From positions 80,066 through 144,065 of the forward strand of contig JAHFRP010000009.1 in the NCBI GenBank assembly GCA_023266195.1: a stretch of DNA of 64,000 bases. The letters are read 5' to 3'. How positions within the stretch are numbered: the stretch's first letter is position 1; every line of letters begins with the position of its first letter. This document shows, one piece after another, positions 18,194 through 25,487 of this stretch. The notes below the pieces were generated by a model. The model searched no databases. It saw only the letters and a list, made by a program, of their open reading frames with translations, and was not told the origin of the DNA. Both the position numbers and the translations under genes were made by a program. The DNA is from Sulfuricella sp. (GTDB lineage: Bacteria > Pseudomonadota > Gammaproteobacteria > Burkholderiales > Sulfuricellaceae).

Positions 18194-18398
18194 GTTTTGT
18201 CCTGTGTCCTCTCGGCAATCTGCGCTGCAATCCAGCGATCCAGTGATCCAGCGCGGTGCGGCTAAACCGCCATGTGCCACCCAGCTTGAAGCCTGGCATC
18301 TGCTCTTGTTGTGCCAACCGGCAAACGGTTTTCTTGCCCGCCTTCAAGTAGGCAGCCACTTCATCCAGCGTGAGAATTTCGCCATCGGCTTCGGCCAT
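18042..18398 (-). CDS. HTH_17 (excisionase/MerR-like) DNA-binding protein, C-terminal frame disturbed
   Basis: Residues 8-55 are a helix-turn-helix of the excisionase/HTH_17 type (ILTLDEVAAYLKAGKKTVCR, then PGFKLGGTWRFSR). As read, the frame runs on to 118 residues with an Arg-rich tail overlapping the next gene. Removing one of three 8-bp units at 18230-18253 restores a 66-residue protein ending WIAAQIAERTQDKT, whose TGA overlaps the next ATG. The short form is the usual size of this family. It is the first gene of the defence-like operon and is probably its regulator. Confidence 0.7.
   Translation of the reverse strand: MAEADGEILTLDEVAAYLKAGKKTVCRLAQQEQMPGFKLGGTWRFSRTALDHWIAGLQRRLPRGHRTKHERPAKRHQLGRITQPCRRAPRATGRSDPRGIFRRQARPRRPQTGAGEHA
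18230..18253. repeat. Three tandem 8-bp units inside the HTH gene
   Basis: ATCCAGCG, ATCCAGTG and ATCCAGCG follow one another without spacers. Eight is not a multiple of three, so gain or loss of one unit switches the reading frame of the regulator's C terminus. Two units give the family-typical end; three, as here, give the long Arg-rich tail. Confidence 0.85.
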
Positions 18399-18454
18399 AT
18401 CTGGCAGCTCGGTTGGTATCGCGTAGCGGAGTATTCCAAAGTTTGGCCAATTCT

Positions 18455-18474
18455 GCCACGTTCAGACACGTGGC
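18455..18474. promoter_or_regulatory. Inverted repeat upstream of the HTH gene, possible operator
   Basis: GCCACGT and ACGTGGC form a perfect 7-bp inverted repeat with a 6-base spacer, 57 bp before the regulator's start and between it and the divergent small membrane-protein gene. A regulator binding site is plausible by position; no direct evidence. Confidence 0.35.
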
Positions 18475-18587
18475 GCCAATGCCATGCGAGAACGTCGGGG
18501 AGAGTTTTTCGCGGACGCGAAAATCAGGCTGGCCGCTGCACCGCCGCGGCCAGCAGTGTTAAAATAAGATTTTCGCAGCGCTTCCCC

Positions 18588-18821
18588 ATGTACCTCTACA
18601 TCATCGCCATCGGCTGGGCCTATGTCGTGCTCTTGATGGCCGTCACGGCCAAGAGCGTCGTTGCAGGCATCCTGACGTTCGTTTTCTACGGGCTGCTTCC
18701 GCTCGGGCTGGTGCTCTACATCACCCTGCGGCGGCTGCGGCGCTCACGCCAGATCGCCCAGGAGCGCCTTGGTCAGCCAGATCGAACCGATCCCAAGCCC
18801 GATCAGGAGCGCCTGCTGTAG
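18588..18821 (+). CDS. Small two-helix membrane protein
   Basis: The 77-residue protein has two hydrophobic segments (about residues 2-20 and 25-45) followed by a basic, polar tail (RRLRRSRQIAQERLG). It has no recognised family. ATG 18588 is chosen because the hydrophobic region begins there; the much longer upstream open frame from 18009 translates the defence operon antisense. Its 3' end overlaps the 3' end of the convergent ZIP gene by 78 bp, an unusually long tail-to-tail overlap that reduces confidence slightly. Confidence 0.6.
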   Translation: MYLYIIAIGWAYVVLLMAVTAKSVVAGILTFVFYGLLPLGLVLYITLRRLRRSRQIAQERLGQPDRTDPKPDQERLL

Positions 18822-19532
18822 CGTGGCTTGCAGTTCCGGCCGCTTGTGCAGGCCGGGGATCAGGTCGGCCACCGCGACGTAGATCATGCTCGCCGCGGCG
18901 ATGCCGAGACAGAACGGTATCCAGTCGCCCAGGGATTGCAGCGCGAAATAGGCGATCACGCCGCCCACCACCGTGGCAATGCTCGACAACAGGTTGAGCA
19001 GGAAGGCCTGTTTCTTGGTGTAGCCGGAATGCAGCAGGATCAGGAAATCGCCCACTTCCTGCGGGATTTCATGGGCGATGATGGCGAGCGCCGTCACCAC
19101 GCCGAGCTGGAAATTGGCCAGGAACGCGGCGGCGATGATGATGCCGTCGACGAAATTGTGGAAGGTGTCCCCCACCATGATCATCAGGCCGCTGCGGCCA
19201 TGGTCGTTATCGTTGCCGTGATGATGAACCGGCGCGTCGTGGGCTTCGCAGTGCGCGACGTGGCAGTGCCGCCACAGCACCAGCTTTTCCATCACGAAAA
19301 ACAGCAGGATGCCGAACAGGATGGTGGCCGCGGTGTGCTCGACGCTCTTGGTCAGCTCGAACGCATGCGGCAGAATTTCCAGGAACGCCGCGCCGAGCAG
19401 GGCGCCGATGGCGTAGCTGACCAGCATCGGCACCCACTCGGCGCGTGCCGACATGGCGAACGCAGCGGCGACGCTGATGCTGAGGACGCCGCCGAACAGG
19501 CTGGCGAGGATGATTCCGGTTAGTGTGGACAT
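18744..19532 (-). CDS. ZIP family divalent metal transporter
   Basis: The protein imports (or in some members exports) zinc, iron or manganese across the inner membrane. The 262-residue form has eight predicted membrane segments and a His-rich cytoplasmic loop (HCHVAHCEAHDAPVHHHGND). The two conserved metal-binding helices are present: GDTFHNFVDGIIIAAAF in TM4 and AIIAHEIPQEVGDF in TM5. ATG 19532 is preferred to ATG 19565, because it follows the pgeF stop by 10 bp and begins directly before TM1. It is the last gene of rluD-pgeF-ZIP. Confidence 0.92.
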   Translation of the reverse strand: MSTLTGIILASLFGGVLSISVAAAFAMSARAEWVPMLVSYAIGALLGAAFLEILPHAFELTKSVEHTAATILFGILLFFVMEKLVLWRHCHVAHCEAHDAPVHHHGNDNDHGRSGLMIMVGDTFHNFVDGIIIAAAFLANFQLGVVTALAIIAHEIPQEVGDFLILLHSGYTKKQAFLLNLLSSIATVVGGVIAYFALQSLGDWIPFCLGIAAASMIYVAVADLIPGLHKRPELQATLQQALLIGLGIGSIWLTKALLGDLA

Positions 19533-19542
19533 AGGCCCGCCA

Positions 19543-20340
19543 TTATACGGAATAACCCGGTTCAAGCCAGATCAGCGACGCCATGCGGCCGGTGGCGCCG
19601 TCGCGGCGATAGGAATAGAACCGCTCCCGGTCGCGGTAGGTGCACAAGCCACCGCCGTAGACGCGGGTTACGCCCATCAGGGCGAGACGCTGGCGCGCAA
19701 GGAAATAGATGTCGGCCAGCCATTTCCGCGCGCCGGGTTCCGTAGGGCGGGCTGTGCCCGCCGTGGCGGGCGAAGCCCGCCCTACATCGCGAGGGACAAA
19801 CGCTTCCGCCGCCGCCGGATGGTGCGCCATGAAAGCCTGGCGCACTTCCTCGCCCACCTCGAATTCCTGCGGGCCGATGGCCGGGCCGAGCCAGACCAGC
19901 AGCCGCTCCGGCGCGACATCCATTGCCCGCACGGTGGCCTCGATCACGCCGCCCGCCAATCCGCGCCAGCCGGCGTGGGCCGCGGCCACCATCGTGCCGG
20001 CCTCGTCGCACAGCAACAGCGGCAGGCAATCGGCGGTCATGACCGCGCATACCGTGCCGGTTTTTTTTGCAAAGGCGGCGTCGGCTTCGGGCACGCCGCC
20101 GGCCCCGTCGGCATTGATCACGACATTGCCATGCACCTGTTTCAGCCATACCGGATCGGCCGGCAGGCCGGCGCGCAACAGCGCACGGTTGCGTTCCACG
20201 GCGGCAGGATCGTCGCCGACATGGTCGCCCAGGTTGAGCGCGGCATACGGCCCACCGCTCACGCCGCCCTGGCGCGTGGTCTGCAAGGCGCGCACGGCGG
20301 CTGGCGCTGGCCAGTCCGGAACGAACCAGCCCTCACTCAT
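19543..20340 (-). CDS. pgeF: Multicopper-polyphenol-oxidase-family purine nucleoside phosphorylase (YfiH/PgeF)
   Basis: YfiH/PgeF-family proteins bind Zn or Cu; members act as purine nucleoside phosphorylase/adenosine deaminase, and E. coli PgeF clears misincorporated L-Ser from peptidoglycan precursors. The 265-residue protein has the family motifs WLKQVHGN, MTADCLPLLL, AAHAGWRGL and YGGGLCTYRD, with metal-ligand His and Cys in them. ATG 20340 is chosen because the upstream extension overlaps rluD. Residues about 186-200 are encoded by an in-frame palindromic repeat (19742-19785), between EAFVPRD and GARKWLADI, with all motifs outside it intact. The gene overlaps rluD by 8 bp. Confidence 0.92.
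   Translation of the reverse strand: MSEGWFVPDWPAPAAVRALQTTRQGGVSGGPYAALNLGDHVGDDPAAVERNRALLRAGLPADPVWLKQVHGNVVINADGAGGVPEADAAFAKKTGTVCAVMTADCLPLLLCDEAGTMVAAAHAGWRGLAGGVIEATVRAMDVAPERLLVWLGPAIGPQEFEVGEEVRQAFMAHHPAAAEAFVPRDVGRASPATAGTARPTEPGARKWLADIYFLARQRLALMGVTRVYGGGLCTYRDRERFYSYRRDGATGRMASLIWLEPGYSV
19742..19785. repeat. GTAGGGCGGGCT palindromic repeat inside pgeF
   Basis: GTAGGGCGGGCT at 19742-19753 and its perfect reverse complement AGCCCGCCCTAC at 19774-19785 enclose a smaller hairpin (GCCCGCC and GGCGGGC). The repeat is read through in frame, adding roughly 15-19 residues rich in Ala, Arg, Gly and Pro. Confidence 0.9.
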
Positions 20341-21322
20341 GACGTAGCGCCTGCAATAAATCGGCCATGTCTGCCGGCAGCTCCACGCGCCACTCCATCG
20401 CCTCACCGCTGACCGGATGGATCAGCCCCAGCCGTTCGGCGTGCAGCGCCTGGCGGTTGAGCGCTTTGACCGCCGCGCGCAACGACGGCGGCAAATTGAT
20501 CGGACGTCCGCCGTAAACCGGATCGGCTGCCAGCGCATGGCCGATGGACAGCATGTGCACCCGGATCTGGTGGGTGCGGCCGGTTTCCAGGCTGCACCGG
20601 ATCAGGGTGTGGTATTCGAACTGCTCCAGCACGGCGTAATGCGTCACGGCCGGCTTGCCGTTGTGAACGATCGCCATCTTGACGCGCTGGCTGGGGTGTC
20701 GCCCCAGCGGCGCTTCCACCGTGCCGTCCCGCGCCACGATGCCCTGCACCACCGCGAGGTAGTCGCGCTTCACGCTGCGTGCCTGGAGCTGGCGCACCAG
20801 GTCGGTCTGGCTGGTCAGCGTTTTCGCCACCACCAATAGCCCGCTGGTGTCCTTGTCGAGGCGGTGGACGATGCCGGCGCGGGGGATGGCGGCGAGCTGC
20901 GGCGCGTGGTGCAGCAAGGCGTTGAGCATGGTGCCCTGCCAGTTGCCGCTGCCGGGGTGCACCACCAGGCCGGCCGGCTTGTTGACCGCCAGCAGCGCGG
21001 CGTCCTCGTAGACGATGTCGAGCGCGATGTCCTCCGCCGCATAGGGCGTTTCGGAAGGGTGCAGCTCCGGCTCGACCAGCACCTTCTCGCCGCCCCAGAC
21101 CGCCTGCTTGGGCGCGACATGGTGTCCGTCCAGGGTGACGCGCCGGTCCTTGATCCAGGTTTGCAGGCGGCTGCGCGAATAATCCGGCAGCAATTGCTGC
21201 AGCGCCTGGTCGAGCCGCATGCCGGCGCATTCGGGCGGGATCGCCAAGTTGATGGGATGCGGATTTGGGTTATAATCGGGTGAGTCGCCACTCACGGCCG
21301 TAATGGTATCGGAACTATTCAT
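20333..21322 (-). CDS. rluD: Ribosomal large-subunit pseudouridine synthase D
   Basis: RluD makes pseudouridines 1911, 1915 and 1917 in helix 69 of 23S rRNA. The 329-residue protein has an N-terminal S4 RNA-binding domain (GMRLDQALQQLLPDYSRSRL) and the RluA-type catalytic domain. The catalytic aspartate is in AGIVHRLDKDTSGLLVVAK, and the C-terminal motif is LETGRTHQIRVH. ATG 21322 is chosen; it overlaps the divergent bamD start by 2 bp. The rluD, pgeF and divergent bamD arrangement is widely conserved in Proteobacteria. Confidence 0.94.
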   Translation of the reverse strand: MNSSDTITAVSGDSPDYNPNPHPINLAIPPECAGMRLDQALQQLLPDYSRSRLQTWIKDRRVTLDGHHVAPKQAVWGGEKVLVEPELHPSETPYAAEDIALDIVYEDAALLAVNKPAGLVVHPGSGNWQGTMLNALLHHAPQLAAIPRAGIVHRLDKDTSGLLVVAKTLTSQTDLVRQLQARSVKRDYLAVVQGIVARDGTVEAPLGRHPSQRVKMAIVHNGKPAVTHYAVLEQFEYHTLIRCSLETGRTHQIRVHMLSIGHALAADPVYGGRPINLPPSLRAAVKALNRQALHAERLGLIHPVSGEAMEWRVELPADMADLLQALRHE

Positions 21323-22148
21323 GAGACTTAGTTTAGCGTTAATTCTCGCATTGTTGCTAACGGCTTGCGGCCTGCTGCCGGAAGTCCAGGATGAAACCAA
21401 GGGCTGGTCGGCCCAGAAACTCTACACCGAGGCCAAGTCGGAAATGGCCGAGGGCAACTACGAAAAAGCCACCCAGTATTTCGAGAAGCTGGAAGCGCGC
21501 TATCCTTACGGCCGCTACGCCCAGCAGTCGCAGATCGAGGTTGCCTACGCCTATTACAAGTCCGGCGAGCCCGCCTCCGCCATCGCCGCCTGCGACCGCT
21601 TCATCAAGCTGCACCCCGGACATCCCAATGTGGATTACGTCTACTACCTGAAAGGGCTGGTGAACTTCAACGACGACCTGGGCCTGCTCGGCGCGCTGGC
21701 GGACAAGGTGGCGGAAACCTCCGAGACGCTCGCGCCGCTGGCCAAGCAGGACATGACCGAGCGCGACCCGAAAGCGGCGCGCGAGGCCTTCGAATCCTTC
21801 AAGGAACTGGCGACCCGCTTCCCCGACAGCAAATACACGCCGGACGCGGTCGCCCGCATGAAGTACCTGGTCAACACGCTGGCTTCGTACGAGGTTCACG
21901 TTGCGCGCTACTACTACCGGCGCGCCGCCTATGTCGCCGCCGTCAACCGCGCCCAGGGCGCGCTGCAACAGTACCCGCAGGCCCCGGCCGTGGAGGAGGC
22001 GCTGACCATCATGGTGAAATCCTACGATGCGCTCGGCATGAACGATCTGCGCGACGACACCCTGCGCATCATGCAAAAGAACTTCCCCAACAGCCGCTAC
22101 TTCGCCCTGGCGAAGAAGTCGGACACGCCGTGGTGGAAAATCTGGTAA
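21321..22148 (+). CDS. bamD: Outer-membrane assembly lipoprotein BamD
   Basis: BamD is the essential lipoprotein of the BAM complex that inserts beta-barrel proteins into the outer membrane. The 275-residue precursor has a signal peptide with the lipobox LLTACG (Cys near residue 16). Five TPR-like helical repeats follow, with YGRYAQQSQIEVAYAYYKSG and DYVYYLKGL typical of the family. ATG 21321 places the lipoprotein signal at the N terminus; an upstream ATG at 21303 adds six residues. It is transcribed divergently from rluD with start codons overlapping by 2 bp. Confidence 0.95.
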   Translation: MRLSLALILALLLTACGLLPEVQDETKGWSAQKLYTEAKSEMAEGNYEKATQYFEKLEARYPYGRYAQQSQIEVAYAYYKSGEPASAIAACDRFIKLHPGHPNVDYVYYLKGLVNFNDDLGLLGALADKVAETSETLAPLAKQDMTERDPKAAREAFESFKELATRFPDSKYTPDAVARMKYLVNTLASYEVHVARYYYRRAAYVAAVNRAQGALQQYPQAPAVEEALTIMVKSYDALGMNDLRDDTLRIMQKNFPNSRYFALAKKSDTPWWKIW

Positions 22149-22227
22149 GAGAAAAAGCGGTTCCGAGTTTTTAATTCTCGATTTTGAGTTGTGGAGCGCC
22201 TGCGCTCAACAACTCAAAATTCACCCT

Positions 22228-22431
22228 TCAAAACTCAAAATCGATTTTCTCCCCCCTGCGCAGCCGTTCCTGCCTCTCGGCGGTTTGCGGGGTACGGCCC
22301 AGCAGCGTGAACAGCCGGGCATCGTCCACCCATTGCAGCCGCTCCAGGTCGGTCAATTGCGAAAACGCCCGCAGCTGCTCTTCGCTCACGAAGTAGCTGT
22401 AGCCGCCTCGCAATTCCGGTTTCTCGATCAT
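22228..22431 (-). CDS. 67-residue partner of a nucleotidyltransferase
   Basis: This small soluble protein (SEEQLRAFSQLTDLERLQWVDD, then LLGRTPQTAERQERLRRG) is preceded without spacing by the nucleotidyltransferase gene: the upstream TAA is immediately followed by this ATG. Tight pairing with a minimal nucleotidyltransferase suggests a two-component toxin-antitoxin-like unit, but I do not recognise the family and the polarity is unusual for such systems. It has no signal peptide or membrane segment. Confidence 0.6.
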   Translation of the reverse strand: MIEKPELRGGYSYFVSEEQLRAFSQLTDLERLQWVDDARLFTLLGRTPQTAERQERLRRGEKIDFEF

Positions 22432-22914
22432 TTACGGCCTTCCCGATTTCAAATGCCGGATGTCCGAAATATCCTGTGCACGGCCCGCCTGTTCCTTGAG
22501 AGAGATCATGTCTTCCACGGAAGCCAGTGAAACCGGGACACCCGCCAAGTCCCGCGTCTCACGGCGGCAATAAGCCTGCTCGAAGGGAAGCTCGACACCG
22601 ATCAGGACATCCACCGTAGGAACGTTCTTCTCCGCGCCTTGCAGCGCGAAGGCGATCATGTTCCGCTTTTCCACCCATTCGGCGCGCTTGCCCGCATCGC
22701 ACAAGTCTTCCAGCAAAACCGGCAAAGCCGGCTTAAGCCCGAGTTCCCGCACCGCATCGAAAAAACCCTGCAAATTCGCCGAATCCAGGGCCAGCGCCAA
22801 ATCCACATCCATGGTCATGCGCGGCACGCCATGCAGATTCATGGCGAGGCCGCCGACCAACAAATACCTGACCCGATGCCGTTCCAGGGAGCGAAACAGG
22901 TCAAGGTAAAACAT
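22432..22914 (-). CDS. Minimal nucleotidyltransferase (AbiEii/MNT-like)
   Basis: The 160-residue protein has the Pol-beta-type nucleotidyltransferase signature: YLLVGGLAMNLHG (the GG motif) followed by RMTMDVDLALAL, where D-x-D would bind metal. A third acidic residue is likely in VPTVDVLIG. Such small enzymes occur as toxins or antitoxins (AbiE, MNT-HEPN) or as stand-alone enzymes. ATG 22914 is chosen because the longer frame from 23037 overlaps glnB antisense-free but adds Arg-rich, non-conserved sequence. It begins 7 bp after the glnB stop, on the same strand, and may be read from the glnB transcript. Confidence 0.75.
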   Translation of the reverse strand: MFYLDLFRSLERHRVRYLLVGGLAMNLHGVPRMTMDVDLALALDSANLQGFFDAVRELGLKPALPVLLEDLCDAGKRAEWVEKRNMIAFALQGAEKNVPTVDVLIGVELPFEQAYCRRETRDLAGVPVSLASVEDMISLKEQAGRAQDISDIRHLKSGRP

Positions 22915-22921
22915 TTCGCGC

Positions 22922-23275
<354 letters not shown>

Positions 23276-23280
23276 TTATG

Positions 23281-23520
23281 ATCCTAGAAACCTCAGTTGG
23301 ACGGGTTGGAGTGTGCGGTTTTGCGGGTGCAGGGCAAGGCGCAACGACGCGGAATGGCTATTCCCTTCCAAGGAGTTGCAACACCGCCATGCGCCCGCAA
23401 AACCGTGCAATCCAGCCCGTAGCGCTATCACCAAACGGGTGAACGTGAACATCACTATAAAGTTGTTTAGAACCAAAATCCTATCCCTCATGGCAAGCGG
23501 TCAACTGAGGTTTCTAGGAT
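23281..23520. mobile_element. MITE-like element with 19-bp terminal inverted repeats between nadE and glnB
   Basis: ATCCTAGAAACCTCAGTTG at 23281-23299 and its perfect reverse complement at 23502-23520 bound a 240-bp non-coding element. A nested imperfect inverted repeat (23301-23327 with 23394-23420) and a smaller hairpin (GGAAT and ATTCC near 23351-23365) lie inside. There is no transposase frame, so it must have been mobilised in trans. It ends 2 bp from the nadE stop codon and 20 bp from the glnB start. Confidence 0.85.
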
Positions 23521-23522
23521 GA

Positions 23523-25130
23523 TTACTGCATCCATGGATGATACTTCGAAGTAATGGGGTAACGCCGGTCCTTGCCGAATCCGCGCGGGGTCACCCGCAC
23601 GCCCACCGGCGCCTGGCGGCGCTTGAACTCGTTGATGTCGATCAGCTTGACGACGCGGCGCACGTCTTTTTCAGCGTAGCCCATGGCGATGATGTCGTGC
23701 GGGCACATGTCGAGTTCGACGTAGGATTCCATGATGGCGTCCAGTATCTCGTAAGGCGGCAGCGAATCCTGGTCGGTCTGGTCGTGGCGCAGTTCGGCGG
23801 AGGGCGCGCGGGTAATCACCCGCTCGGGAATCGCCGCGCCGAGGCCGTTGCGGTAGCGCGCCAGGCGGTAGACCATGGTTTTCGGCACGTCCTTCAGCAC
23901 CGCGAACCCGCCCGCCATGTCGCCGTACAGCGTGGCGTAGCCCACCGCCATTTCGCTCTTGTTGCCGGTGGTCAGCACCACCGAGCCGTATTTGTTCGAC
24001 AGCGCCATCAGCAGCGTGCCCCTGATCCGCGCCTGGATATTCTCCTCGGTGGTATCGAACGGCACCGCGTCGAACTCCTCCGCCAGCGTGTTCAGGAAAG
24101 CGTCGAAGGCCGGCTTGATCGGCAGCACGCTGTAGCGCACCTTCAGCCGCCCGGCCATGGCCTCGGCATCCTGCTGGCTCATGTCGGCGGTAAACTCCGA
24201 CGGCATCATCACCGCCCGCACCCGCTCCGGCCCCAGCGCATCCACCGCGATCGCCAGCGTCAGCGCCGAATCGATCCCGCCGGACAAGCCGATCACCGCG
24301 CCGGGGAAACCGTTCTTGTCGACGTAATCCTTCACGCCCAGGCACAGCGCCTGGTAAACCGAAGCCTCGATCGGCAGCTGGGGCGCGATTTCGCCCGCCA
24401 GCGGCTGATCGGCGGCCAGCTCGACGATGCGCAGACTTTCTTCGAACGCCGGCAGCTGGTGGACCAGCGTGCCCTCGCCATCCATCACGAAGGAAGCGCC
24501 GTCGAACACCAGCTCGTCCTGGCCGCCAATCAGGTTGGCGTAGAACACCGGCAGGCCGCTTTCGCCGATGCGGTCGCGCACCGCTTCGTAACGCGACACC
24601 TGCTTGTTCATGTGATAGGGCGAGGCATTCAGCACCAGCAGCACATCCGCATTGGCGTGGAGCGCGCAAGTGGCAGCACCCTCCTCCCAGATGTCGGCGC
24701 AGATATTGATGCCGAACTTGACGCCCTCGACCTCGAACACGCAAGCCTCGCGGCCCGGCACGAAATAGCGCACCTCGTCGAACACGGAATGGTTGGGCAG
24801 GATCTGCTTGTGGTAGGTGGCGGCCACCTTGCCGTCGCGCAGCACGGAGGCGGCGTTATAGCGATGCCGGCCTTGCCGGTGCGGATGGCCGACCACCACG
24901 GCAATACCCTGAATCTCGCGTGCCAGGCCGAACAGCGCCTGGTCGCAGGCGGCGTAGAATCCCTCGCGCAGCAGCAGGTCTTCCGGCGGATATCCGGTCA
25001 GCGCGAGTTCCGGCGTGATCATGATCTGCGCGCCTTCAGCCTTGGCACGATTGGCATAATCGAGAATCTTCGCGGCATTCCCGGCAAGGTCGCCGACGAC
25101 ACAGTTGATTTGGGCGATGGCAATCTTCAT
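23523..25130 (-). CDS. nadE: Glutamine-dependent NAD+ synthetase
   Basis: It amidates deamido-NAD to NAD using ammonia released from glutamine. The 535-residue protein is a fusion of an N-terminal nitrilase-type glutaminase (MKIAIAQINCVVGDLAGNA, then ITPELALTGYPPEDLLL, and a catalytic Cys in FGINICADIWEEG) with a C-terminal NAD synthetase carrying the ATP-pyrophosphatase loop GLSGGIDSALTLAIA and TTGNKSEMAVGYATLYGDMA. Start choice: ATG 25130 fits the family; ATG 25139 would add three residues. glnB follows beyond the MITE-like element. Confidence 0.94.
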   Translation of the reverse strand: MKIAIAQINCVVGDLAGNAAKILDYANRAKAEGAQIMITPELALTGYPPEDLLLREGFYAACDQALFGLAREIQGIAVVVGHPHRQGRHRYNAASVLRDGKVAATYHKQILPNHSVFDEVRYFVPGREACVFEVEGVKFGINICADIWEEGAATCALHANADVLLVLNASPYHMNKQVSRYEAVRDRIGESGLPVFYANLIGGQDELVFDGASFVMDGEGTLVHQLPAFEESLRIVELAADQPLAGEIAPQLPIEASVYQALCLGVKDYVDKNGFPGAVIGLSGGIDSALTLAIAVDALGPERVRAVMMPSEFTADMSQQDAEAMAGRLKVRYSVLPIKPAFDAFLNTLAEEFDAVPFDTTEENIQARIRGTLLMALSNKYGSVVLTTGNKSEMAVGYATLYGDMAGGFAVLKDVPKTMVYRLARYRNGLGAAIPERVITRAPSAELRHDQTDQDSLPPYEILDAIMESYVELDMCPHDIIAMGYAEKDVRRVVKLIDINEFKRRQAPVGVRVTPRGFGKDRRYPITSKYHPWMQ

Positions 25131-25161
25131 GACGCTCATTCTACCATTGCCCGGCACATCC

Positions 25162-25190
25162 TTGTCATGCCGGATGCGGCGGCGTATAGT
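25162..25190 (+). promoter_or_regulatory. Sigma-70-type promoter of the VapBC pair
   Basis: TTGTCA at 25162-25167 and TATAGT at 25185-25190 are separated by 17 bases, a near-ideal sigma-70 layout, 37 bp before the antitoxin start. A strong GGAGG (25216-25220) follows. Confidence 0.7.
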
Positions 25191-25226
25191 CATATCTTAC
25201 TTTGTCTTACCGCGCGGAGGTTCAAA

Positions 25227-25487
25227 ATGGAAACGACCCGGCTATCCAGCAAGGGACAGGTGATTCTTCCCAAGGCCGTGCGGGAGTCCCATCACTGGGC
25301 GCCCGGCACTGAATTCGTGGTCGAGGACACACCCGAAGGGGTACTGCTGCGGCCCGCCAAATCTTTCAAGCCCACGCGCCTGGAAGACGTGATCGGCTGC
25401 ACCGGCTACAAAGGGCCGGCGAAGACGCTGGAAGAAATGGAAGAAGCCATTGCCAAGGGGATCAAGGAACGCCATGCTCGCGGTTGA
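25227..25487 (+). CDS. AbrB/SpoVT-type antitoxin (VapB-like)
   Basis: The 86-residue protein begins with a swapped-hairpin AbrB DNA-binding domain (TTRLSSKGQVILPKAVRESH, then GTEFVVEDTPEGVLLRPA), the same fold as MazE and many VapB antitoxins. The C-terminal half (LEEMEEAIAKGIKERHARG) should wrap around the toxin. ATG 25227 has GGAGG seven bases upstream. The last 14 bp overlap the PIN-toxin gene, so the two are coupled. It probably represses its own promoter at 25162-25190. Confidence 0.88.
   Translation: METTRLSSKGQVILPKAVRESHHWAPGTEFVVEDTPEGVLLRPAKSFKPTRLEDVIGCTGYKGPAKTLEEMEEAIAKGIKERHARG

Noticed and set aside
18506..18523. TTTTCGCG-GA-CGCGAAAA palindrome as a terminator
   Set aside because: T and A runs are on the outer side of the stem for both directions without a proper loop or U-tail; treated as chance palindrome or operator.
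18009..18587. N-terminal 193 codons of a long frame leading into the small membrane protein
   Set aside because: They are antisense to the HTH gene and operon start; the hydrophobic protein begins at ATG 18588.
23538..25487. 649-codon plus-strand open frame
   Set aside because: Only the last 86 codons (from 25227) are a real protein with AbrB motifs and a ribosome-binding site; the rest is antisense to nadE.
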